This document shows, piece by piece, positions 26,996 to 33,827 of a stretch of DNA of 33,827 bases. Position 1 is the stretch's first letter. Every line of letters starts with the position of its first letter. The notes beneath the pieces are model-generated. The model ran no database searches. It saw only the letters and a program-made list of their open reading frames with translations, and was not told the DNA's origin. This stretch comes from Achromobacter pulmonis (GTDB taxonomy: Bacteria > Pseudomonadota > Gammaproteobacteria > Burkholderiales > Burkholderiaceae_B), in the NCBI RefSeq assembly GCF_002885955.2, contig NZ_POQS01000001.1, positions 128,900-162,726 on the forward strand, read 5' to 3'. Position numbers and translations under genes: made by a program.

Positions 26996-27019
26996 ATTCG
27001 GACCATCTGCTGCCGTTAA
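26993..27019 (+). promoter_or_regulatory. Sigma-28 (FliA) promoter of flgK-flgL
   Basis: TAAA (26993-26996), exactly 15 bases, then GCCGTTAA (27012-27019): 11 of 12 positions match TAAA-N15-GCCGATAA. The start site would fall near 27026, about 43 bases before the flgK ATG. This is the best sigma-28 site in the window. Confidence 0.8.
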
Positions 27020-27068
27020 TGGAGTATCCAGACATATCGGTTGCGGTTAAACACGGGGCATTGTCAGT

Positions 27069-28736
27069 ATGAATTTGTATAACTCGGCGTTGGGCGGGCT
27101 GAACGCAGCCCAGGCAGGTTTGGCCACCACCAGCCACAACATCAACAATGCCACCACGGCCGGCTACAACCGCCAGCGCGTCATGACCTCCACGGCCGGC
27201 GCCCAGGCCACCAGCAACGGCTTCATCGGCCGCGGCGTGCAGGTCGACACCGTCGTGCGCAGCTACGACAGCTTCCTGTACCGGCAGCTCGTCGGCGCGC
27301 AGGGCAGCGGCGCCCAGCTGCAGGCCCAGTTCGACCAGGTCTCGCAGATCAACAACCTGTTCGCCGACCGCACCGTCGGCATCGCGCCGGGGCTGAACAA
27401 CTTCTTCACCAGCATGAACATGGTCGCCAGCAAGCCGGGCGATCCGGCCGCGCGCGCCGACCTGCTGGGCAAGGCCAACAGCCTGGCCACGCAGATCCGT
27501 TCGGCCTACACCGAGATGCAGAACCAGCGCGTCGGGCTGAACACGCAGATCACCACCACGGTGGAGCAGGTCAACAGCTACCTGGCCCGCATCGACGACC
27601 TGAACACCCAGATTTCGCTGGCTTCGGGCAAGGCCGGCGGCAGCCCCCCGAACGACCTGCTGGACCAGCGCGACCTGGCCGTGATGGAGCTGAACCAGCT
27701 GGTCGGCATCACCACGTACCAGCAGGGCGACAAGATCAATATTTCGCTGGCCAACGGCGGCCAGGCGCTGCTGTCGGGCAACACCATCTATCCCCTGCAG
27801 GCCGTGGCCTCGTCCAAGGACGCCGGCCGCACGGTGCTGGCCTATACCCTGCCGGCCGGCGCGGGCAAGACGGTCGCCGTCGAACTCGACGACAGCGAGG
27901 TCACCGGCGGCAAGCTGGGCGGCCTGCTGCAGTTCCGCAGCCAGTCGCTGGACGTGATGCAGAACCAGCTGGGCCAGATGGCGGTCGGGCTGGCGCTGTC
28001 GTTCAACGCGCAGCACCGTCAGGGCCTGGACCAGAACGGCAACCCCGGCGGCGACTTCTTCGGCATCAGCGATCCGCAGGGCGTGCCCAACGCCCAGAAC
28101 AAGAGCAACGCCCAGATCTCGGGAAAATTCACGAACCTGGACAACATCAACGCCAAGGACTACGAGATCTCGTTCGACGGCGCGAATTACCGGGTACTGC
28201 GCCAGCCGGAAGGCACGCAGGTCTATAACGGCCCGGCCAGCGGCACGCCGCCCACGCTCAACCTGGAAAAGGAAATGGGCGTGACGCTGACCATCAGCGA
28301 GCCGCCGCGCGCCGGCGACAAATGGACGCTGTCGCCCACCCGCGACGCGGCCCGCGACATCGAAGTGCTGATCCGCGATCCGGAAAAGATCGCCGCGGCC
28401 GACGCCGAGGGCGGCGACGCCAACGGCAAGAACGCGCTCAAGCTCGCCCAGCTCGAAAACGCCAAGGTGCTGGGCCACGGCACCATGAGCACCACCGACA
28501 TGTTCGCCCAGGTGGTCAACACCGTGGGCGTGCAGACCGCGCAGATCAAGGCCGCCGCCACGGCGCAGGGCAACCTGATCAAGCAGGCCACGGCCGCCCA
28601 GCAGGCGGTGTCGGGCGTGAACCTGAACGAGGAATACGTCAGCCTGTCGCTGTACCAGGAACAGTACCAGGCCAGCGCCCGCATCATCGACGTGGCCAGC
28701 ACCATATTCGACACCTTGCTGGGCCTGCGCGGTTGA
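27069..28736 (+). CDS. flgK: FlgK, hook-associated protein 1
   Basis: FlgK is the first junction protein between hook and filament. The 555-residue protein starts MNLYNSALGGLNAAQAGLAT and has the motif TSHNINNATTAGYNRQRVMT. The block DLLDQRDLAVMELNQLVGIT is a hallmark. The C-terminus has SGVNLNEEYVSLSLYQEQYQ followed by ASARIIDVASTIFDTLLGLR. An internal beta-rich insert (about 345-425; YEISFDGANYRVLRQPEGTQ to RAGDKWTLSP) resembles one in FlgL. It has its own sigma-28 promoter and is exported with FlgN. Confidence 0.96.
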   Translation: MNLYNSALGGLNAAQAGLATTSHNINNATTAGYNRQRVMTSTAGAQATSNGFIGRGVQVDTVVRSYDSFLYRQLVGAQGSGAQLQAQFDQVSQINNLFADRTVGIAPGLNNFFTSMNMVASKPGDPAARADLLGKANSLATQIRSAYTEMQNQRVGLNTQITTTVEQVNSYLARIDDLNTQISLASGKAGGSPPNDLLDQRDLAVMELNQLVGITTYQQGDKINISLANGGQALLSGNTIYPLQAVASSKDAGRTVLAYTLPAGAGKTVAVELDDSEVTGGKLGGLLQFRSQSLDVMQNQLGQMAVGLALSFNAQHRQGLDQNGNPGGDFFGISDPQGVPNAQNKSNAQISGKFTNLDNINAKDYEISFDGANYRVLRQPEGTQVYNGPASGTPPTLNLEKEMGVTLTISEPPRAGDKWTLSPTRDAARDIEVLIRDPEKIAAADAEGGDANGKNALKLAQLENAKVLGHGTMSTTDMFAQVVNTVGVQTAQIKAAATAQGNLIKQATAAQQAVSGVNLNEEYVSLSLYQEQYQASARIIDVASTIFDTLLGLRG

Positions 28737-28778
28737 GCGCTTGGTTGTGATGAATAAACAGATTTTCGGAGTTGCGCC

Positions 28779-30023
28779 ATGCGCCTGAGCACCTCGATGA
28801 TGTACACCAACGGCCTGAACGGAATTCTGGGCCAGGAATCCGACATGAACCGGCTGGTCGAGCAGATCGGCAGCGGCCGCAAGAACCTGACCCCGGCCGA
28901 CGACCCGCTGGCGGCCTCGCTGGCCATCGGCGTGGCGCAGACGCAAAGCATGAACGCGGCCTACGCCATGAACCGCCAGACCGCCAACACCTATCTGGGC
29001 CAGGAAAGCAACACCCTGGACGCGGTCACCAACGCGCTGCAAGAGGCCCGCACCCGCATCATTCAGGCCGGCGGCGTGCTGTCCGACAGCGACCGGCAGG
29101 CGCTTTCGACCGCGCTCAAGAGCACGCGCGAGGCGCTGCTGGGGCTGGCCAACGCCACCGACGGCAACGGCCAGTACCTGTTCTCGGGCAACGACGGCAC
29201 CAAGGCGCCCTACGCCAAGGACACCTCGGGCAAGATTTCCTATAGCGGCTCGGTCGGCGAGCGCACCGTGCAGGTCGACCAGAGCCGCCAGATTTCCACC
29301 AGCGACCTGGGCAAGGACATCTTCGGCCGCGCCAACCCCGGCTCGCAGGCCTATGTGGCCTCGGCCGGCCAGGACAACGCCGGCACGGCGGAGTTCGGCT
29401 CGGTCTCGGTGACCCCGGGCAGCGCGAACCTGGCCCGGAAGTATTCGGTCGAGTTCGTGACCGATAACGCTACCGGCGAACTGGGCTACCGCGTCACCGC
29501 GACGGCGGCCGACGGCACCGAGCAGGTGGTGCCGGATCTCTCGCAGCCGCCGACCCCTTACGTGGACGGCGCGACCATCGATTTCGGCGGCGTGTCCACC
29601 TCGATCAAGGGCACGCCGGCCGTCGGCGACGTGATCGAGGTCGAGAACGTCCAGTCGGCCGACATGGACGTGTTCGCCACCCTGGACAACCTGATCGCGG
29701 CGCTGGACGCGCCCAGCGCCGGCGACCCGGTGGCGACGGCCAGGCTGAACAACGCGCTGGCCACGGCCAACAAGAAACTGGCTTCCAACTACGACAACGT
29801 GCTGACGGTGAACGCTTCCGTGGGCGCGCGCATGAACGAGCTGGAAGCCCTGGATGCGAGCGGCACGCAGAAAGGACTGTCGTACGCCAAATCGCTGTCG
29901 GACCTGGAAGACCTGGATTATTACCAGGGCGCCAGCCAGCTCGCGTTGCGCCAGGTGGCGCTGCAGGCGGCCTCGGCGGCCTTCATGACCATCCAGGGTT
30001 CGAGCCTGTTCAGCCGCAATTGA
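28779..30023 (+). CDS. flgL: FlgL, hook-associated protein 3
   Basis: FlgL is the second junction protein, adjoining flagellin. The 414-residue product has the flagellin-like N-terminus MRLSTSMMYTNGLNGILGQE, then SGRKNLTPADDPLAASLAIG, and NGQYLFSGNDGTKAPYA. The C-terminus has NASVGARMNELEALDASGTQ and DLEDLDYYQGASQLALRQVA, the flagellin-type coiled coil. It is about 100 residues longer than E. coli FlgL (about 317) because of a central beta-rich insert at about 190-295. It follows flgK by 42 bp. Confidence 0.96.
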   Translation: MRLSTSMMYTNGLNGILGQESDMNRLVEQIGSGRKNLTPADDPLAASLAIGVAQTQSMNAAYAMNRQTANTYLGQESNTLDAVTNALQEARTRIIQAGGVLSDSDRQALSTALKSTREALLGLANATDGNGQYLFSGNDGTKAPYAKDTSGKISYSGSVGERTVQVDQSRQISTSDLGKDIFGRANPGSQAYVASAGQDNAGTAEFGSVSVTPGSANLARKYSVEFVTDNATGELGYRVTATAADGTEQVVPDLSQPPTPYVDGATIDFGGVSTSIKGTPAVGDVIEVENVQSADMDVFATLDNLIAALDAPSAGDPVATARLNNALATANKKLASNYDNVLTVNASVGARMNELEALDASGTQKGLSYAKSLSDLEDLDYYQGASQLALRQVALQAASAAFMTIQGSSLFSRN

Positions 30024-30042
30024 CGCCGCGGCGTAGCGCAAC

Positions 30043-30103
30043 GCGCGCCTCTGGGCGCGCCATAGCGTGCACGCGGACGCCGCCGGCCCGGGCCGGGGCG
30101 TCC
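30043..30103 (+). terminator. Two strong hairpins after flgL
   Basis: GCGCGCC-TCTG-GGCGCGC at 30043-30060 and a longer stem at 30075-30103 (GGACGCC pairing with GGCGTCC around CCGGCCCGGGCCGG). Neither has a T-tract, so rho-independent termination is uncertain, but they separate flgKL from the receptor genes. Confidence 0.4.
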
Positions 30104-30161
30104 GTGTTCATGTGCAGGGTAGGAAACAGTCGGTTCATGTAGCTCAACACTCGGAAGTCCC

Positions 30162-32039
30162 ATGCTTGTCAATCTGAAAGTCCGCACCTGCATCATCCTA
30201 GTGCTGCTGCTGTTCACGGCGGCCATGTTCATCTCCAACGGCGTGGCGTGGCTGGGGCTGGATTCGAGCAACCAGAAGATGGTGCAGGTCAATAGCGCCT
30301 ATTCCACGCAGGCCCTGCAGCTCGACCGCGCCTACACCTTGCTGCTGCGCGGCCGGCTGCTGCTGGCGAACTCCCTGCTGGACATGCAGCAGGGCAAGAC
30401 CGAGCAGGCGGGCTCCCAGGCGCAGCGCGCGCAGGTCCAGATGCAGGAGGGCGCCAAGGCGCTGGAGGCCTACCGCAAGGCGCCGGCCATGCCGGGCGCC
30501 GAGGCGCTCAACGCCAAGCTGGACGCCGCCTTCCGGCAGTTCGACGACATCTCCAAGCGCCAGGCCGCGGCCCTGGCGGCGATGGAGGTGCAGACATTCC
30601 TGGACCTCAACGACGCCGGCGGCGCCGCCAATACGGCGCTGCGCGAAGCGGTGGGCGCGGTCCAGGACTTCGTGGACAAGTCCACCGACAAGCTGGTGGA
30701 AGAGGCCGAGGCCGAACACGCGGCCGCGCGCGTCGTCACCATCGTCCTGCTGGCGATCGCGCTGGCGCTGTCCCTGGGCTGTTGGGTTTTCATCAACCGC
30801 ACGGTGCTGCGTCCGCTGCGCGAGGCCGGCAATCATTTCGAGAAGATCGCCGGCGGCGACTTCACCGGCCGCGTCGAAGTCCGCAGCAGCAACGAAATCG
30901 GCCAGCTGTTCGCCGCGATCAAGCGCATGCAGGAAAGCCTGACGCGCACGGTGGCCTCGGTGCGCCGTGGCGTGGACGAGATCAACGTGGGCTCGCGCGA
31001 GATCTCGGCGGGCAACACCGACCTGTCCAGCCGCACGGAAGAGCAGGCCGCCTCGCTGGAAGAAACCGCGGCGTCCATGGAAGAGCTGGCTTCGACGGTC
31101 AAGCAGAACGCCGACAACGCGCGCCAGGCCAACCAGCTGGCGGCCAGCGCTTCCGAAGTGGCCGAGCGCGGCGGCGCGGCGGTGTCGGAAGTGGTCGGCA
31201 CCATGGAGCAGATTTCGGCCAGTTCGCGCAAGATTTCCGAAATCGTTTCGGTGATCGACGGCATTGCGTTCCAGACCAACATCCTGGCGCTGAACGCCGC
31301 GGTGGAAGCCGCGCGCGCCGGCGAGCAGGGTAAGGGCTTTGCCGTGGTGGCGGGCGAGGTGCGCGCGCTGGCACAGCGCAGCGCCCAGGCGGCCAAGGAA
31401 ATCAAGGGCTTGATCGAGGATTCGGTCAGCAAGGTGGGCGCCGGTTCGCAGCAGGTGGAACGCGCGGGCGCGACCATGCAGGAGATCGTGGCCTCGGTCA
31501 AGCGCGTGACCGACATCATGGGCGAGATCTCGGCGGCGTCCGAGGAGCAGTCCAGCGGCATCGATCAGGTCAACCGCGCCGTGTCGCAGATGGACGAGGT
31601 GACGCAGCAGAACGCGGCGCTGGTCGAAGAAGCGGCGGCCGCGGCCGGTTCGCTGCAGGAACAGGCGCAGCGTCTGGCCGAAGTCGTGGCGGTGTTCAAG
31701 ATCAACGCCGGCGAAGTGATCGAAGTGCCGGCCCAGCAGTTGGCGCGCGAACGCAGCGCGCCGCGCATGCCGGCGCCGCGGCCGGCCGCCGGCGACCATG
31801 CCGAGGCGGCCGAGGCGCCCGCGCAGCAGGCCGAGGCGCCCGCGCCCAAGCTGGCTGCGCTGGCGCAGGCAGAACCCAAACCCGCCGCATCCAGGCCGGC
31901 CCGGCCGGCGGCGGCCAAACCGGCCATGTCGGCCGCCCGGGCGCCGCGGCGCGCGGCCAGCCGGACGGCGAACGCCACCGACGCCAAGCCCGCCGCCCGC
32001 CGGCCGCCGCCGTCGGACGACGATTGGGAGTCTTTCTGA
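30162..32039 (+). CDS. Methyl-accepting chemotaxis protein with C-terminal DWESF tether (receptor 2)
   Basis: A 625-residue chemoreceptor. TM1 spans about 9-32, a helical periplasmic domain about 33-188 ([20 protein letters not shown] is a Tar/Tsr-type sensor pattern), and TM2 about 190-212. HAMP begins [20 protein letters not shown] and leads into the signalling coiled coil with tip [21 protein letters not shown] Pro/Ala-rich linker of about 95 residues leads to the terminal peptide DDDWESF, an xWxxF pentapeptide like E. coli NWETF that recruits CheR and CheB. ATG 30162 follows GGAAG at 30153-30157. It is followed by a paralogue 87 bp downstream. The ligand is unknown. Confidence 0.94.
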   Translation: MLVNLKVRTCIILVLLLFTAAMFISNGVAWLGLDSSNQKMVQVNSAYSTQALQLDRAYTLLLRGRLLLANSLLDMQQGKTEQAGSQAQRAQVQMQEGAKALEAYRKAPAMPGAEALNAKLDAAFRQFDDISKRQAAALAAMEVQTFLDLNDAGGAANTALREAVGAVQDFVDKSTDKLVEEAEAEHAAARVVTIVLLAIALALSLGCWVFINRTVLRPLREAGNHFEKIAGGDFTGRVEVRSSNEIGQLFAAIKRMQESLTRTVASVRRGVDEINVGSREISAGNTDLSSRTEEQAASLEETAASMEELASTVKQNADNARQANQLAASASEVAERGGAAVSEVVGTMEQISASSRKISEIVSVIDGIAFQTNILALNAAVEAARAGEQGKGFAVVAGEVRALAQRSAQAAKEIKGLIEDSVSKVGAGSQQVERAGATMQEIVASVKRVTDIMGEISAASEEQSSGIDQVNRAVSQMDEVTQQNAALVEEAAAAAGSLQEQAQRLAEVVAVFKINAGEVIEVPAQQLARERSAPRMPAPRPAAGDHAEAAEAPAQQAEAPAPKLAALAQAEPKPAASRPARPAAAKPAMSAARAPRRAASRTANATDAKPAARRPPPSDDDWESF

Positions 32040-32085
32040 CGGCGTAATCCGTTGCTGCTTTGACCTGTTATTTCACTTTTCGCAT

Positions 32086-32102
32086 CGGCGGCGTCGCCGC
32101 CG
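32086..32102. repeat. Short perfect hairpin between receptors 2 and 3
   Basis: CGGCGGC-GTC-GCCGCCG, a 7-bp stem with a 3-base loop in the 87-bp spacer. No T-run follows. It may damp read-through into, or stabilise the leader of, the next gene. Confidence 0.35.
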
Positions 32103-32126
32103 GGGCGCTTACCGGAATATATCGAA

Positions 32127-33827
32127 GTGTTTAGCAATCTGAAGGTGCGCACGGGCCTCATGCTGGCCCAACTGGTGGTCGCCCTGGCCGCGCTTGCCGC
32201 GATCGTGCTGGGCTGGAACAGCATGCGATCGAGCAGCGAGTCGATCAACGCCCTCAATACGCTGGGCGTCCAGCAGGCGGATCTGCTCAAGGACGCCTAT
32301 GCGCTGATGCTGCGCGGCACGATACGCGCCGATATCGTGGTGGGATTGCGCAATGCCGGCGATACCGCCGGCGTGGCCGAGAACACGCGCACCCTGAAGC
32401 AGCAACTGGCCGAGGCCAGGACCAAGATGGAGGCGTTCAAGGCCATTCCCAAGGTTACCGAGCAGGGCAAGGCCGCCGAGTCCGAACTGCTGTCCTCGTT
32501 CCAGCGCTTCGCCGATGCGCTGCAGGCCATGGTGCTGGCCCTGGAGCGCGGCGACATGGAGGCCTATCTCAAAGAGAAGAACACCACCGGCGCGGCCGCC
32601 AGCCAGGCATTTTCCCAACGCCTGGCCGCGTTCATGGAGAACATCAACGCCTATAGCGTGGCGGCGGTGGAGGCTGCGCGGTCCCAGTCGGCGACCATGG
32701 CCATCGTCTACCCCGTGCTGGCGGTGCTGATCCTCGTGGTGTGGCTGGCCGCGTTCCTGTTCATCAACCGGGCGGTGCTGCGCCCCTTGCGCTCGGTCAG
32801 CGAGAGCTTCGACAAGATCGCCGCGGGCGACCTGACCGTGCGGGTGGAAGCCACCTCCACCAACGAAATCGGCACGCTGATGGCGGCGGTCAAGCGCATG
32901 CAGGAAAGCCTGACGCGCACGGTGGCGGCGGTGCGTCGCGGCGTGGACGAGATCAACGTGGGCTCGCGCGAAATCTCGGCGGGCAACACGGACCTGTCCA
33001 GCCGCACCGAGCAGCAGGCGGCCTCGCTGGAAGAAACCGCCGCCTCCATGGAGCAGCTGGCTTCGACGGTCAAGCAGAACGCCGACAACGCGCGCCAGGC
33101 CAACCAGCTGGCGGCCAGCGCGTCCGACGTGGCCGAGCGCGGCGGCTCCGCGGTGTCCGAAGTGGTGGGCACGATGGAGCAGATTTCGGCCAGCTCGCGC
33201 AAGATTTCGGAAATCGTGTCGGTGATCGACGGCATCGCGTTCCAGACCAACATCCTGGCGCTGAACGCCGCGGTGGAAGCCGCGCGCGCCGGCGAACAGG
33301 GCAAGGGCTTTGCCGTGGTGGCGGGCGAGGTGCGCGCGCTGGCGCAGCGCAGCGCCCAGGCGGCCAAGGAAATCAAGGGCTTGATCGAGGATTCGGTCAG
33401 CAAGGTGGGCGCCGGTTCGCAGCAGGTGGAACGCGCGGGCGCGACCATGCAGGAGATCGTGGCCTCGGTCAAGCGCGTGACCGACATCATGGGCGAGATC
33501 TCGGCGGCGTCCGAGGAGCAGTCCAGCGGCATCGATCAGGTCAACCGCGCCGTGTCGCAGATGGACGAGGTGACGCAGCAGAACGCGGCGCTGGTCGAAG
33601 AAGCCGCGGCGGCCGCCGGCTCGCTGCAGGACCAGGCGCAGCGTCTGGCCGAAGCCGTGGCGGTGTTCAAGATCAACGCCGGCGAAGTGATCGAAGTGCC
33701 GGCCCAGCAACTGGCGCACGCACGGCCCGCGCCGCGCGTGGCCGCGCCGGCGCCCGAAGCGCCCGCGGCGCAAGCGGAGGCGCCCGTCCAGGCGGCGCCT
33801 GCCGCGCGCCTGACGCATGCGCCTCGC
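32127..33827 (+). CDS. Methyl-accepting chemotaxis protein (receptor 3), C-terminus beyond window
   Basis: The frame opens with GTG at 32127 ([20 protein letters not shown]), aligning with receptor 2 (MLVNLKVRT). GGAA at 32114-32117 is the likely ribosome site. It stays open for 567 codons to the end. TM1 spans about 8-30, a periplasmic helical sensor about 31-187 ([20 protein letters not shown]), TM2 about 189-213, then HAMP ([20 protein letters not shown]) and the signalling domain with the same tip as the other two receptors. The last visible part is an Ala/Pro-rich linker, so the true C-terminus and any pentapeptide are not seen. Its sensor differs from receptor 2, but the signalling domain is a DNA-level mosaic of receptors 1 and 2. 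Confidence 0.93.
   Translation, partial: MFSNLKVRTGLMLAQLVVALAALAAIVLGWNSMRSSSESINALNTLGVQQADLLKDAYALMLRGTIRADIVVGLRNAGDTAGVAENTRTLKQQLAEARTKMEAFKAIPKVTEQGKAAESELLSSFQRFADALQAMVLALERGDMEAYLKEKNTTGAAASQAFSQRLAAFMENINAYSVAAVEAARSQSATMAIVYPVLAVLILVVWLAAFLFINRAVLRPLRSVSESFDKIAAGDLTVRVEATSTNEIGTLMAAVKRMQESLTRTVAAVRRGVDEINVGSREISAGNTDLSSRTEQQAASLEETAASMEQLASTVKQNADNARQANQLAASASDVAERGGSAVSEVVGTMEQISASSRKISEIVSVIDGIAFQTNILALNAAVEAARAGEQGKGFAVVAGEVRALAQRSAQAAKEIKGLIEDSVSKVGAGSQQVERAGATMQEIVASVKRVTDIMGEISAASEEQSSGIDQVNRAVSQMDEVTQQNAALVEEAAAAAGSLQDQAQRLAEAVAVFKINAGEVIEVPAQQLAHARPAPRVAAPAPEAPAAQAEAPVQAAPAARLTHAPR

Noticed and set aside
26709..30041. Very long open frame (1110 codons) on the minus strand opposite flgJ, flgK and flgL
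   Set aside because: It has the same shadow-type composition and no recognisable motif, while the plus strand encodes intact conserved proteins throughout.
1..33827. CRISPR array, tRNA or rRNA genes, prophage attachment sites
   Set aside because: I saw no regularly spaced repeats, no tRNA cloverleaf-like sequences and no integrase; the only mobile DNA recognised is the IS end and possibly the 17197-17402 element.

Overview
The window is a high-GC (visibly about two-thirds G+C) betaproteobacterial chromosome segment carrying most of a flagellar and chemotaxis gene cluster. The gene order (flhDC-motAB-cheY-cheA-cheW-MCP-cheR-cheB-cheY-cheZ-flhB-flhA-flhF, then flgNMA facing flgBCDEFGHIJKL and further receptors) and the protein sequences fit Alcaligenaceae, most likely Bordetella or Achromobacter. 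Genus and species cannot be fixed from the sequence alone.

Layout. (1) 1-360: the end of an IS5-family insertion sequence, with a transposase gene cut by the window edge, lying directly upstream of flhD. (2) 401-1334: flhD and flhC, the master activator of flagellar transcription. (3) 1464-11215: a long rightward motor/chemotaxis operon: stator motA/motB, an atypical CheY, the kinase CheA, coupler CheW, one receptor, the adaptation enzymes CheR and CheB, canonical CheY and its phosphatase CheZ. (4) 11375-17160: export-gate genes flhB and flhA and an unusually large flhF. (5) 17161-17440: a gene-poor spacer holding a strikingly nested palindrome with two GAAA-loop terminator hairpins. (6) 17441-19083, leftward: flgN, flgM, flgA. 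(7) 19260-30023, rightward: flgB to flgL, the rod, hook, rings and hook-filament junction. (8) 30162-33827: two more chemoreceptors in tandem; the last runs off the window.

How it works together. FlhD4C2 should activate the middle genes (flhB-flhA-flhF, flgA, flgB-J) with the housekeeping sigma factor. FliA (sigma-28, not encoded here) should then read the late genes once FlgM is exported. Sequences resembling sigma-28 promoters (TAAA-N15-GCCGATAA) precede flgK (11 of 12 positions), flgM and, more weakly, motA. Receptors signal through CheW/CheA to CheY, which acts on the rotor; CheR/CheB adapt the receptors and CheZ removes phosphate from CheY.

Most of the region is a conventional flagellar cluster with apparently intact reading frames. 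Points worth a second look: the IS insertion leaves only about 36 bp of native DNA before flhD; the nested palindromic element at 17197-17402; the roughly 400-residue unassigned C-terminal region on FlhF; mosaic, nearly identical signalling domains in the three receptors; and the TTG start of the anti-sigma gene flgM. I did not find a clearly new multi-gene system.
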